A stretch of 64,000 nt of DNA from Chitinibacter tainanensis DSM 15459 (GCF_000429785.1 NZ_KE386951.1:238209-302208), one strand, 5' to 3'. Numbered from the stretch's first letter, positions 8,671-17,774 are shown. Notes: generated by a model not told the origin, from the sequence alone. Numbers and translations: made by a program.

Positions 8671-9060
8671 TTTAATCAAAAAAATATTGTTTTTATTGGT
8701 TTTTTTTGCAACATAAAAATAGCGCGCCACACCATTAGCGCTTGCTGATGTAACTTTTCATTGCGCCTGTGAGTAGTTTCACAGACAAATTGCCTTCACT
8801 TTTTTTCCTGCTGGAGTGTTTCAAAAAAGTGAATTCCACCTCGCCCACGCAAATACTTACACGATGATTTCTTTTTTGCTTTCCACTGAATTTCTAATCG
8901 TTTTTGTAAGTAGGCGCCACGGACTGGTATTAGGCTACGGCACCCAGCGGCTTATCCCTGCAAGGAAACAAGCATTAAACCCGGTGGCTTGGTAAAATCG
9001 CCCCTTGTGGCGCCGGGCGCCATCTGATAAAACCATGCCTCACCGTTTGGGCGCGTTAAA

Positions 9061-9657
9061 ATGTTGATTCGTAAACTATTTAAATTTGAAAATGCACATA
9101 TTGTGCGCAACTGCTCATCCGAGCGTTGCCGCTCTTCCATTCACGGCCACAGCTATAAGGTTGAAGTGCTACTGGAAGCCAGCGCGCTGGATCACGGGCA
9201 GATGGTTTATGATTTTGGCTTAATGAAAGGCACGATCCGTGATGTGATCGATGCGTTCGACCATGCGGTGTGTTTTTGGGATAAAGATGATGCCGAGTAC
9301 ATCCGCCTGTGCCAAACCTTCTCGGCGCGCTGGATTGCGATGCCGGTATCCCCTTCGGCCGAACAGTTTGCGCGACTGTTTTTCGTGATCATCGACCAGA
9401 TTCTGGCGCAAACGATTATGGCCAATGGTGAAGCCGATGTGCGCCTGCATTCGATCATTGCGCATGAAACCGATACCGGCTACGCGCAAGCCTTTCGCGA
9501 TGATGCCTACAACCCGCGTATGGGCACCATTCGGCTTGAGGACATCATCTTTTCGCCCCAATGTCAGGCCGAATGGAAAGACCCCGACATGTACCAGAAA
9601 CTGCTCAGCGAGCAGCAGTTTTATAATCCAGCCGTGCCACGGCAAGTTGACGCCTAA
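9061..9657 (+). CDS. 6-pyruvoyl-tetrahydropterin-synthase/QueD-like enzyme
   Basis: Cytosolic T-fold enzyme of 198 residues in the PTPS/QueD family, which acts on dihydroneopterin triphosphate in queuosine or pterin synthesis. The zinc/active-site region reads CRSSIHGHSY; the HGH pair would bind zinc and the Cys would be catalytic. Cys-to-HGH spacing is four residues, against three in the E. coli QueD I remember and five in mammalian PTPS, so the exact reaction is uncertain. A later DHAVCF segment and HETDTGYA supply the second His and the substrate Glu expected in the family. It is longer than typical QueD (about 120 residues), with a C-terminal extension (about 150-198). It stands alone, divergent from the chitinase genes, with a weak ribosome site. 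Confidence 0.75.
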   Translation: MLIRKLFKFENAHIVRNCSSERCRSSIHGHSYKVEVLLEASALDHGQMVYDFGLMKGTIRDVIDAFDHAVCFWDKDDAEYIRLCQTFSARWIAMPVSPSAEQFARLFFVIIDQILAQTIMANGEADVRLHSIIAHETDTGYAQAFRDDAYNPRMGTIRLEDIIFSPQCQAEWKDPDMYQKLLSEQQFYNPAVPRQVDA

Positions 9658-9717
9658 GACCAAACCAAGGGGTATAGCCGTATAACGCACAATCAATAAA
9701 GGCTACGGCAATATACC

Positions 9718-10827
9718 TTAGTACCACTCATCGCTGCGGCGTGGGCTGAGTAGATACACCAGCATCAGCAACACGGCAACAAACGGCCAGAGATCGCCCA
9801 TGATTTGTGAGAGCCCGCTAAAGTGCAGCAAGTGCCCATACTGCCATTTAAATAGCGGCAACGTGGCCGACAATTGCGGGGAGAGCGGCCACACCAAGCT
9901 CACCACCGTTGCTAGCGATAAACACAACACCGACAGCAAGGCGCGATAGCGCCGCTGCAGGCGCCAGCATAAAGCCAGCAGCAATACGCCGCCCACGCCC
10001 CCCAGTACGATATTCAGATTCAGCCAGACAAAAAACTGCTCTGGCCGCAGCAACATGCCGGCAAAAGCCATTTTCAGTAGCAAGGCCGCCCCCAGGAGTG
10101 CAAACATCGCCCGGGGGAAATCCCGCTGATAGGCCAGCAGCACCGACACAAACAAGCCTACCCCAACCAGATTCAACATCATGCCGCCGCCTTCCAGCAG
10201 GCGCAAAAACAGTGCGGCATCCGCCAGCGGCGCAATAAAGGGCTGCGGCAAGCCACGTGGCTCGACCACCACGCCCAAAAAAGGCTGGCTTGGGTCGAGT
10301 TGGGCCACCAGCCACACCACCAGCCATACCGCCCCCCACTCCATCATCCGGCCGGGGGCTAAAACTTCGTGACGGAAAATTAACCAGCGCTGCATCCAGC
10401 GCCGACTGCGCAACACCAAACCAATGGCTACGCCGATCACGCCACCGGCGGTATTACTGAGAATATCCAGATTCGAGGCCACCCGCCCCGGCAAAAATTG
10501 CTGCACAAATTCAACACTGGCCGAGGTGAGGGCACACAGCAACACCGCCAAAATCGCCGCAAACCAGCGCCGGCGAAACAGCAGCATCCAGCCTAAGCCC
10601 AGCGGAATATACGCCAGCACATTGACCGTGTTATCAAAGAGGGTGATGTAGTACGGCAGCGGATAGGTGTAAAAGGCAAACACCGGCTCGCCCGTGAAGC
10701 GCCAATCGCTAAAGGGGAACAGACTCACCACCAGCACCAGCAACAAAGCCACCGCCACAAAGAAGGGTGACACCCGAGTCGGCTCGGCTTGACGGGCAAG
10801 GTAGCGGATAGGGGGAAATCGCGCCAT
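9718..10827 (-). CDS. VanZ-like multi-spanning membrane protein
   Basis: Inner-membrane protein of 369 residues. The N-terminal part (about 20-145) carries the VanZ pattern: NVLAYIPLG after a hydrophobic stretch, then SVEFVQQFLPGRVAS and DILSNTAGGVIG. The rest is a further set of hydrophobic segments, roughly six, so the protein is about twice the length of a minimal VanZ. VanZ itself gives low teicoplanin resistance; the role of its many relatives is unknown, and no vancomycin genes are nearby. The start at 10827 lies just past the terminator of the upstream transporter gene, so transcription is probably separate or by read-through. The ribosome site is weak. Confidence 0.75.
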   Translation of the reverse strand: MARFPPIRYLARQAEPTRVSPFFVAVALLLVLVVSLFPFSDWRFTGEPVFAFYTYPLPYYITLFDNTVNVLAYIPLGLGWMLLFRRRWFAAILAVLLCALTSASVEFVQQFLPGRVASNLDILSNTAGGVIGVAIGLVLRSRRWMQRWLIFRHEVLAPGRMMEWGAVWLVVWLVAQLDPSQPFLGVVVEPRGLPQPFIAPLADAALFLRLLEGGGMMLNLVGVGLFVSVLLAYQRDFPRAMFALLGAALLLKMAFAGMLLRPEQFFVWLNLNIVLGGVGGVLLLALCWRLQRRYRALLSVLCLSLATVVSLVWPLSPQLSATLPLFKWQYGHLLHFSGLSQIMGDLWPFVAVLLMLVYLLSPRRSDEWY

Positions 10828-10838
10828 AGCGTAGGAAG

Positions 10839-10861
10839 AAAAACGGGGGCTTACGCCCCCG
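10839..10861 (-). terminator. Terminator after the polyamine-binding-protein gene
   Basis: On the minus strand CGGGGGC-GTAA-GCCCCCG forms a perfect seven-base stem followed by TTTTT. It lies 18 bases past the stop at 10880. Confidence 0.85.
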
Positions 10862-10879
10862 CTTGTCGTTCAGCTCATT

Positions 10880-11938
10880 TTATTTTGCAGTTTTGACTTG
10901 GGTCCACATCCGGCCCAGATCGCGCAGCGCTTTGCCTTCGAGCGCATTCAGCTGCTGCAGTTTCTTCATATTGTCAGCACTTGGGAATACCGCGCTAATG
11001 GCTTTTACTTCGGGTTTCACAAACGCTTGTGATGCTGCGTTCGGGTTACCTGAGCCAATGGCATTGGTCAGCTGGGCCGAATTTTTGCCATCAAGCATAA
11101 AGTTGATGAACTTGGCCGCCAGATCTGGGCGTGGGGCTGATTTCAGCACCATCATATTATCCAGCGACAAGGTGTTGCCTTCTTTTTGCAGACTGTAGGC
11201 AATCCCGAATGGGCGCTTGGCTGCTTTGGCATCGGTGTTGGCCTGGAACATATCGTTCGAGTAGCCGTGCGCCACCCAGATATTGCCCAGGGTCAGCTCC
11301 TTGATATAGCTTTGCCCATTGAAGGCGGCCCAGAATGGCTTGGCTTTCAGGATGGTCTCTTGGGCTTTTTTCAGCTCTTCCGGCTTGGTCGAATTAGCCG
11401 AGAAGCCGTTATACATCAGCGCAGCGGCAAATACTTCGCGGCTGTCATCCAGTACCGTCACTTTGCCTTTGATTTTAGCCAGTACGGCTGGATCAAAAAT
11501 AATCGCCCATGAGCTTGGATCGATGCCCAGCTCTTTGATCTTTTTGTCGTTGTAGCCCACCAGCGTGGTAGTGAAGGCGTATGGCACCGAGTATTGATTG
11601 CCCTTGTCGAAAGCGCTGTTCATAAACGATGGGTTTAGATTCTTGATGTTCGGCAGCTTGGATTTATCCAGCGGTTGCACCAAGCCCTGCTTCACCAGGG
11701 GCTGCACCGCAAAACCGGTTGGCACGACTACGTCGTAGCCTTTCGCACCGGCCGAGAGCTTAGCCAGCATTTCTTCCATCGCGCCGTAGTAATCTTGCAC
11801 CACACGGCATTTGCAGCTGGCTTCAAAATTCTTGACGGTTTCTGGGGTGATGTAGTTATTCCAGTTATAAAGATGCAATACATCTTCAGCGTTTGCGGTG
11901 CCCGCGGCCAGCAGCAGGGCCAGTAAGAACTTTTTCAT
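10880..11938 (-). CDS. potF: Polyamine ABC transporter periplasmic binding protein
   Basis: Periplasmic substrate-binding protein of 352 residues that delivers putrescine or spermidine to the permease encoded upstream. A signal peptide (MKKFLLALLLAAGTANA) is followed by LHLYNWNNYI, the hallmark N-terminus of PotD/PotF proteins. GYDVVVPT and VPYAFTTTLVGYN match the binding-cleft strands of the family. The start at 11938 is preferred because it begins the signal peptide; an in-frame ATG lies four codons upstream at 11950. Last gene of a minus-strand cluster ATPase-permease-permease-binding protein, but separated from the second permease by 190 bases with a strong hairpin. Whether the ligand is putrescine or spermidine cannot be read from the sequence. 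Confidence 0.9.
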   Translation of the reverse strand: MKKFLLALLLAAGTANAEDVLHLYNWNNYITPETVKNFEASCKCRVVQDYYGAMEEMLAKLSAGAKGYDVVVPTGFAVQPLVKQGLVQPLDKSKLPNIKNLNPSFMNSAFDKGNQYSVPYAFTTTLVGYNDKKIKELGIDPSSWAIIFDPAVLAKIKGKVTVLDDSREVFAAALMYNGFSANSTKPEELKKAQETILKAKPFWAAFNGQSYIKELTLGNIWVAHGYSNDMFQANTDAKAAKRPFGIAYSLQKEGNTLSLDNMMVLKSAPRPDLAAKFINFMLDGKNSAQLTNAIGSGNPNAASQAFVKPEVKAISAVFPSADNMKKLQQLNALEGKALRDLGRMWTQVKTAK

Positions 11939-12081
11939 TGTGTTCACCATCAAGAATTAAAAGTGGAAAAACTTGGCCACCCCAAGTTGCGCGATTATGC
12001 CACGAATTATTGTCTTGTCGCGGCAATCTGCATGCGGTTGACGGTTTTTTGCACAAGACCTTGATCTACCTGCAGGCATGA

Positions 12082-12110
12082 AAAAAGGCAGCGCGCTGCG
12101 CTGCCTTTTT
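12082..12110 (-). terminator. Hairpin between the permease and binding-protein genes
   Basis: A perfect 13-base-pair stem (including the A/T flanks; GGCAGCGC core) with a three-base loop ends in T residues on either strand. It lies 19 bases after the stop of the potC-like gene. It may stop or reduce transcription before the binding-protein gene, or guard the 3' end of the permease message. Confidence 0.75.
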
Positions 12111-12128
12111 AATCGCGATAAGGCGGCT

Positions 12129-12905
12129 TTATTCAGCCCGCAATGCGCTTGGCGCCACCTTGCTGGCAATCAGAATCAGCACCAGCGTGAGCAACATCAA
12201 CAGCGTTGAAATCGCATTCACTTCCGGTGTAACCGCAATCCGGATCATCGAATAAATCTGCAGCGGCAACGTTGAAGCACCCGCCCCTGCAGTAAAGAAG
12301 GTGATCACGAAATCATCAATCGACAAGGTAAACGCCATCAGAGCCCCCGCAATAATGCCAGGCATGATCAGCGGCATCGTCACCAGGCGGAAAGCCTGCA
12401 ATGGCGTTGCGCCCAAATCGCGCGCGGCCTCCACCAAGGCATCATCCATCCCTTGTAAGCGCGAACGCACCACAATCGCTACAAAACCGATACAAAACGC
12501 AATATGCGCCAAGGTGACCGATACCAGCCCCAGCGTCATATTCAGCATCACAAAGAAGATCAGCAGCGACACACCCATCAGGATTTCGGGAATGGCGATG
12601 GGCGTGAGCACCAGCAAGGGCAGCAAGCGCAATTTGTAGCGATGCATGGCAATACCTGCCAGCGTACCTAGCACCGTGGCGCAGCAGCTGGTCACGATGG
12701 CGATCAACAGCGAATTACGTGCGGCCACCAGCATTTGCTCGTTATGCAGCAGATGCTCATACCATTTGAAGGTAAAGCCCACCCACTCGGCATTGAGCTT
12801 GGAATCGTTAAAGGAATACACCACCACAATAATCAGTGGCACATACAAAAAAGCATAGGCCAACAGCGCCGCCGCCCACAGCCATTTCGATTGTTTAGAG
12901 TGCAT
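12129..12905 (-). CDS. potI: Polyamine ABC transporter permease (PotC/PotI type)
   Basis: Inner-membrane permease of 258 residues with about six hydrophobic segments. The cytoplasmic EAA loop reads EAARDLGATPLQAF and contacts the ATPase. Start at 12905 is set by GGAGGT eight bases upstream; this ATG overlaps the end of the other permease gene by 11 bases, which indicates translational coupling. The N-terminus (WLWAAALLAYAFLYVPL) matches PotC/PotI proteins, and it pairs with the PotH-like subunit to form the channel. Confidence 0.92.
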   Translation of the reverse strand: MHSKQSKWLWAAALLAYAFLYVPLIIVVVYSFNDSKLNAEWVGFTFKWYEHLLHNEQMLVAARNSLLIAIVTSCCATVLGTLAGIAMHRYKLRLLPLLVLTPIAIPEILMGVSLLIFFVMLNMTLGLVSVTLAHIAFCIGFVAIVVRSRLQGMDDALVEAARDLGATPLQAFRLVTMPLIMPGIIAGALMAFTLSIDDFVITFFTAGAGASTLPLQIYSMIRIAVTPEVNAISTLLMLLTLVLILIASKVAPSALRAE

Positions 12906-13824
12906 CGCGCTTACCTCCGCGCCCAACCATGGCCGCCAGCCCCGCCAGCAGCAAGACGGCCAGCGTCAACATAATCGACAGTACCGAGCCAAATGGCCAA
13001 TCGCGGCTATCCAGGAATTGCTGTTTGATCAGATTGCCGATCATGATGCCATCGGTACCACCAACGAGATCCGGTACTGCAAACATCCCCAGCGCCGGAA
13101 TAAACACCAGCGCCGCACCCGCCCATACCCCCGGGAGGGATAGCGGCCAAGTGACCTTCCAGAAACGCTGCCAGCCCGATGCCCCCAGATCTTGAGCCGC
13201 ATCCAGCAATGCCATATCGTGTTTTTCCAGATTGGCATACAGCGGCAATACCATGAAGGGCAGGTGCACATACACCAGCACGATAATCACGGCAAAGTGG
13301 CTAAACATCAGCTGCACCGGGCCTAAACCCACCACACCCAAGACCTGATTGAGCGCCATGGTGAAATAGCCCTGCGGCCCCAGAATAATCATCCAGGCAT
13401 ACACGCGGATCAGGAAGTTACTCCAGAACGGCAGAATCACCAGCAAGATCATCAGATCGCGGTATTTCTTCGGGCTGCGTGCGATCAGCCAAGCCAGCGG
13501 ATAGGCCAGTAGCAAGCACGCCAGCGTGGTGATCCCGGCATACCAGAACGACTTCAAAAACAGCTCGATATAAATCGGGTCTGAGAAAAACAAGCCGAAA
13601 TTATCGAAAGTCAGATAGTCGCGCCAGTTTTCCGCCGTCACCAGCAATTCATTCGCGCCGGTGTCGGGGTTTGGCCCAATCAAAGGCAGCAAGCCACCGT
13701 AATCACCCGGATAACGGAAGGCCGCAAAGGCCATGATCAACGATGGAATTGCAAAGAAAATGATCAGATACAGCAGCGGTGGCCCGGAAATGAGCCACTT
13801 ATTAATTCGATTGCTTTTCGCCAT
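12895..13824 (-). CDS. potH: Polyamine ABC transporter permease (PotB/PotH type)
   Basis: Inner-membrane permease of 309 residues. The EAA loop reads DAAQDLGASGWQRFW. The length and the large periplasmic insert after the first membrane segment (about 35-90) are closer to PotH (about 317 residues) than to PotB (about 275). The start lies 12 bases after the ATPase stop and the end overlaps the next permease, so the three genes are one transcript. Forms a heterodimeric channel with the PotI-like subunit. Confidence 0.92.
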   Translation of the reverse strand: MAKSNRINKWLISGPPLLYLIIFFAIPSLIMAFAAFRYPGDYGGLLPLIGPNPDTGANELLVTAENWRDYLTFDNFGLFFSDPIYIELFLKSFWYAGITTLACLLLAYPLAWLIARSPKKYRDLMILLVILPFWSNFLIRVYAWMIILGPQGYFTMALNQVLGVVGLGPVQLMFSHFAVIIVLVYVHLPFMVLPLYANLEKHDMALLDAAQDLGASGWQRFWKVTWPLSLPGVWAGAALVFIPALGMFAVPDLVGGTDGIMIGNLIKQQFLDSRDWPFGSVLSIMLTLAVLLLAGLAAMVGRGGKRDAL

Positions 13825-13836
13825 GACCGCCCATCC

Positions 13837-14925
13837 TTAGGCCAAGATGAAGTGGCCAGCGTCATAGCGCCATGCCAGCTCCACCTGATCATTATCATCA
13901 AAGAACTTCGCCCGCCCCGGTGCCGAGTTAGGTAGCATGGTCTCAACCAGCATGCCGTTTTCCAGCTCAACGATGTAAATCGTCACATCGCCCAGATACA
14001 GGCAATCATGCACCCGGCCTTTGAAATGCACTTCGTCTGCGTCGCCAGTGGGCAAGGTCGCGCCCAGCTTAATTTTCTCTGGCCGCAAGGTCAGGCAACC
14101 ACTTTGGCCCACTTGCGCCCCCGCCACCGGCAGCGTTTCGGCAATGCCCACCCCGGCGATTTCCACCTGCATGCGGTCGGCGCCAATTGATTTGATGGTG
14201 GCATCCAGCAAATTGCATTGACCGATAAAATCGGCCACAAAGCGGCTTTTCGGATAGCTGTAGATGGTTTCCGGCGCATCCAGCTGCGCTACCTGGCCTT
14301 TATTCATCACGGCAATACGGTGCGACAGCGCCAGCGCCTCGCCCTGATCATGCGTGACATACACAAAGGTAATGCCGATTTCTTTTTGCAGATTAATCAG
14401 CTCGATCTGCATTTCTTCACGTAGCTTGGCATCCAGCGCCGAGAGGGGCTCATCCAAGAGCAGCAAGCGTGGGCGATTCACCAAGGCGCGGCCAATGGCC
14501 ACCCGCTGCCGTTGCCCACCCGACATTTCATGCGGATAGCGACTGGCAAACTGGCTGAGACGCACATCGTCCAGCACTTCGGCTACCCGCGTTTTGATTT
14601 CTTCGGCCGGTACTTTGGCCATTTTCAGCGGGAACGCAATGTTCTGCGCCACGGTCATATGCGGGAAAAGCGCGTAATTTTGGAACACGGTATGCACCGG
14701 GCGTTTTTCGGGCGGCACCCCGGCCATATTGACGCCGTCGAGCAGAATTTCACCTAAATCAGGCTGCTCAAAGCCGGCCAGCATGCGCAACAGCGTAGTT
14801 TTACCGCAGCCCGATGGGCCCAACAGCGTAAAGAATTCGCCCGCCTCGACAGAGAGGCTTACGTGGTTGACCGCTGTAAAATCACCAAACTGTTTTACAA
14901 CATCACGAATCTCGAGCAGCGCCAT
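13837..14925 (-). CDS. potG: Polyamine ABC transporter ATP-binding protein
   Basis: ATPase of 362 residues powering polyamine uptake. Walker A GPSGCGKTT (36-44), signature MSGGQ (134-138), Walker B LLLLDEP (154-160) and switch His192 are intact. The C-terminal third (about 240-362) is the TOBE-type regulatory region typical of PotA/PotG. The start at 14925 follows GAGGATAATC; a long in-frame extension upstream has no ribosome site and would add an unlikely 64 residues. First gene of the transporter cluster, divergent from the HD-GYP gene. Confidence 0.93.
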   Translation of the reverse strand: MALLEIRDVVKQFGDFTAVNHVSLSVEAGEFFTLLGPSGCGKTTLLRMLAGFEQPDLGEILLDGVNMAGVPPEKRPVHTVFQNYALFPHMTVAQNIAFPLKMAKVPAEEIKTRVAEVLDDVRLSQFASRYPHEMSGGQRQRVAIGRALVNRPRLLLLDEPLSALDAKLREEMQIELINLQKEIGITFVYVTHDQGEALALSHRIAVMNKGQVAQLDAPETIYSYPKSRFVADFIGQCNLLDATIKSIGADRMQVEIAGVGIAETLPVAGAQVGQSGCLTLRPEKIKLGATLPTGDADEVHFKGRVHDCLYLGDVTIYIVELENGMLVETMLPNSAPGRAKFFDDNDQVELAWRYDAGHFILA

Positions 14926-15146
14926 GATTATCCTCACGAAAAAGCCGCGACATTTTAGCAAACTCGCTCCCATGGGGGGGGAAATCGGCGAAAAAAGGGC
15001 TGTGTGGCGGCAAAATGTAGGGATTACTCTAACTGCACAGCGCATTTCATTCGCCCCGAAGACCATGGATTGCCCTAGAATAGCGTTTTGGATCAACTCT
15101 GAGTCAGGCAAGATCAATAGAAATGCGACTCATTCGTAAGAACTAA

Positions 15147-16514
15147 TTGCCTGTGGAAACCCGCGTACACGTTCTGGACTTGCAAATTGGGCTCTATGTT
15201 ACCGAGCTGGATCGGCCGTGGCTGGATACCCCATTTCTGCTACAGGGCTTTCTGATCGAGCAGCACCAGCAACTGGAGCAGCTGCGCGAATACTGCGAAT
15301 ACGTCACGGTCGATTTCAGCCGCTCGAATGGCGGCATCAATCGCTGGGCCGGGCTGTTTGATATCAAACCCAAATCCGACAAAGCCGCGTTTAGCGCCCC
15401 GCCCATCAGCGCTTTGCTGCAACATAATCCGCAAGAACAAGAGCGCCGCGAACGGATCAGCCTCTTGCTGGAGTTGCGCCGCCTCTTTGCTGGCTTGTTT
15501 CAGCGCGACACTGCCACGCCTCGCCGCAGCTTTAACACGCAGGTCATTCTGTATGATCGCGAAGAGCAAGTAGAAGTCGAGCTTCCCAAAGCTCAGGCCG
15601 TCCATAAAAGCTCGCAAACCTTTATGCGCAGCTTTATGGAATCTGTACGTAAAGAGCTACACCCCAAGATCGAAGAAGCCAATGCGGTGGTCAACGATCT
15701 AGTTGATTCAATCGTACGCAACCCCAATGCCCTGCTGCTACTCACCCAACTAAAAGACCGCGATCAGTACACCTACTCACATTCGATCGATACCGCCGTG
15801 TATTTACTCGCCTTTGGCCGGCATTTGGGCTACCCGGTGGAGGAACTACGCAAGCTGGGCCTCGCTGGCCTGATGCTGGATATTGGCAAAATTCGCCTGC
15901 CCGAAGATCTGCTTAATCGCACTGGGCGCTATACGCCAGGCGAATTCATGCTGATGAAAACCCATGTGCAGCATAGTCTCGATATTCTGGGTCAGATGGA
16001 TAACGTACCGCTGGATGTGGTGGATATGGTGGCCCGCCATCATGAACGCTATGACGGCAGCGGCTACCCACAGGGACTCAAAGCCGAAGAGATTGGTATG
16101 TTTGGCAGCATGGCGGGGATTGTTGACTGTTTCACCGCGCTCACCAGCGAGCGCACTTACTCCGATGCCAAACCCGCACATGAAGCGCTGCAACTGCTGT
16201 ACAAGTGGAGCGAAAAATATTTCCACCCGGCGCTGGTTGAGCAATTTGCGCAGTGCATCGGCATTTTCCACGTCGGCACCTTAGTTGAGCTCTCAACGGG
16301 CGAAGTCGGGATTGTAATTGGCCAAAACCGGGTCCGCCGACTAAAACCCAAGTTAATGGTCATTCTGGCGCCGGATAAAACCCCCTACGCCAAACCGCAC
16401 ACGCTAGATTTGATCACCAATCCAACGGCCCCGAATGGCTTGCCGATCTCTTTGCGGCGTGAATTGAGCCGGGGCGCTTACAATATTGATCCGCGCGAGT
16501 ATTTCCTGGAGTAG
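15147..16514 (+). CDS. HD-GYP domain protein with altered HD motif
   Basis: Putative cyclic-di-GMP phosphodiesterase of 455 residues. The N-terminal part (about 5-130) fits DUF3391, which often precedes HD-GYP. The HD-GYP region spans about 200-370: His212, His273, HHE (298-300), RYDGSGYP with the GYP triad (306-308), and DCFTAL. The defining His-Asp pair reads Leu244-Asp245 (LMLDIGK), so one metal ligand of the usual binuclear or trinuclear centre is missing. It may be inactive, or bind c-di-GMP as a sensor. The start is TTG 15147 (GTG 15153 is an alternative); an upstream ATG runs into a stop. Three bases separate it from the EAL gene that follows. Confidence 0.85.
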   Translation: MPVETRVHVLDLQIGLYVTELDRPWLDTPFLLQGFLIEQHQQLEQLREYCEYVTVDFSRSNGGINRWAGLFDIKPKSDKAAFSAPPISALLQHNPQEQERRERISLLLELRRLFAGLFQRDTATPRRSFNTQVILYDREEQVEVELPKAQAVHKSSQTFMRSFMESVRKELHPKIEEANAVVNDLVDSIVRNPNALLLLTQLKDRDQYTYSHSIDTAVYLLAFGRHLGYPVEELRKLGLAGLMLDIGKIRLPEDLLNRTGRYTPGEFMLMKTHVQHSLDILGQMDNVPLDVVDMVARHHERYDGSGYPQGLKAEEIGMFGSMAGIVDCFTALTSERTYSDAKPAHEALQLLYKWSEKYFHPALVEQFAQCIGIFHVGTLVELSTGEVGIVIGQNRVRRLKPKLMVILAPDKTPYAKPHTLDLITNPTAPNGLPISLRRELSRGAYNIDPREYFLE

Positions 16515-16517
16515 CCG

Positions 16518-17774
16518 ATGAGCAATCCGCGCCCTTTGCATCCCATCAAGCAAAAACTCACCCCGCTGGGCCAACTGGATGAATGCATCAGGCAAACCCT
16601 AGAGCGCGGCGGGCCTGACAAGCAAAGTGCGCTGATTTACCTCGAATTACGCCATCTGCACCCCGGCCATTATCGCGATCATTTACTTGAATGCCTGATC
16701 AGCCGCCTGCTGCCTTTGTTGCGGCCGGCCGATCATATCTTTCAGCTCGATTCCCACTCGGTGGGGTTGCTACTCGGCCAGCTGAATGGCACCAGCCATG
16801 CCCTGTTAGCTGCGCATCGGGCCAAAACCTTGCTGCATGATGTGGGCAGCGATGAGCTCAAGCTCTACCCACAAATCGGCATCGCCATGGCCCCCGAGCA
16901 TGGCCGCGATGGTGAAGCGCTGATCGATGCGGCCAAGATTGCGGCCCATCAGTTTGCTGAAGAGCATATTGGGGTCTACGACCCTGATCGCGATTGGCTG
17001 GGCCAACAATTGGTACGGCTTGAGCAACCATTGCGCAATGCACTGTACGACAACCGCTTTCATTTGGCCTTTCAGCCGCAAATCGCCCCCGCCAGCGGCG
17101 CAGTGAGCGGCGTAGAAGTCCTGCTGCGCTGGGAAGACGAGCTCCTGGGTAGCATCTCCCCTTACGAAATTATCAGCGTTGCCGATTATCTCGGGCTGAT
17201 GGATCAGCTGACCCACTGGGTGATTCAAACCGGTTTGCGCAATTTCTCGCAATTACGCCTCGCGGGCTATCAAGGCACGCTGAGCATCAATCTGGCGCCA
17301 AACAATCTACGCGACCCACACCTAGCCGGCTTTATTGGCAATGCGATGGCCGTATGGGGAATTCCGGCCGAATTGGTTACATTCGAGATTACCGAATCAG
17401 CGGTGATTGAAGAATTCGAGCTTTCGCTCAAACACCTGCAACAAATTAAACAGATGGGCTGCAAACTGGCGCTGGATGATTTCGGTACCGGCTACTCATC
17501 GCTGGCATATTTAAAACGCCTGCCCATTGATGAGCTAAAAATTGACCGTAGCTTTGTCATGCAGCTGTCCGAATCGACGGAAGACCGAGCAATTGTCGAA
17601 TCAGTCATTACCCTGGCCCACCGTTTGCAATTAATGGTGACCGGCGAAGGCGTGGAGCAAGCCGCCGAGCTTGCGCTTTTGCAGCAATATGGCTGTGATC
17701 AAATTCAGGGCTACTACTACAGCCGCCCACTCAAACTGGCGGACTTACTCACTTTCCTGGCGAAACCACGATGA
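16518..17774 (+). CDS. EAL-domain cyclic-di-GMP phosphodiesterase with degenerate GGDEF-like region
   Basis: Cytosolic protein of 418 residues. The N-terminal half (about 1-155) looks like a GGDEF fold without the GGDEF motif. The EAL domain spans about 170-415: the signature reads EVL (Glu200), with Asn258, Glu290, Asp320-Asp321 in DDFGTG, Lys341 and Glu377 all in their expected motifs. The metal-binding and catalytic set therefore looks complete and hydrolysis of c-di-GMP to pGpG is likely. It follows the HD-GYP gene by three bases and overlaps the next gene by four, so all three are one unit. If the HD-GYP partner is inactive, this would be the working hydrolase. Confidence 0.88.
   Translation: MSNPRPLHPIKQKLTPLGQLDECIRQTLERGGPDKQSALIYLELRHLHPGHYRDHLLECLISRLLPLLRPADHIFQLDSHSVGLLLGQLNGTSHALLAAHRAKTLLHDVGSDELKLYPQIGIAMAPEHGRDGEALIDAAKIAAHQFAEEHIGVYDPDRDWLGQQLVRLEQPLRNALYDNRFHLAFQPQIAPASGAVSGVEVLLRWEDELLGSISPYEIISVADYLGLMDQLTHWVIQTGLRNFSQLRLAGYQGTLSINLAPNNLRDPHLAGFIGNAMAVWGIPAELVTFEITESAVIEEFELSLKHLQQIKQMGCKLALDDFGTGYSSLAYLKRLPIDELKIDRSFVMQLSESTEDRAIVESVITLAHRLQLMVTGEGVEQAAELALLQQYGCDQIQGYYYSRPLKLADLLTFLAKPR

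Larger units (their letters stand above)
8392..9060. promoter_or_regulatory. Divergent AT-rich intergenic region upstream of the third chitinase
   Basis: No gene is supported in these 669 bases. The half nearest the chitinase contains the promoter at 8543-8571, paired ACTACAT repeats at 8621-8637, the inverted repeat at 8656-8670 and the conserved block at 8733-8758. I see nothing clear in the remaining part before the 9061 gene, apart from a single ACTGGTATTA half-site near 8925. The promoter of the 9061 gene was not identified. Confidence 0.55.
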
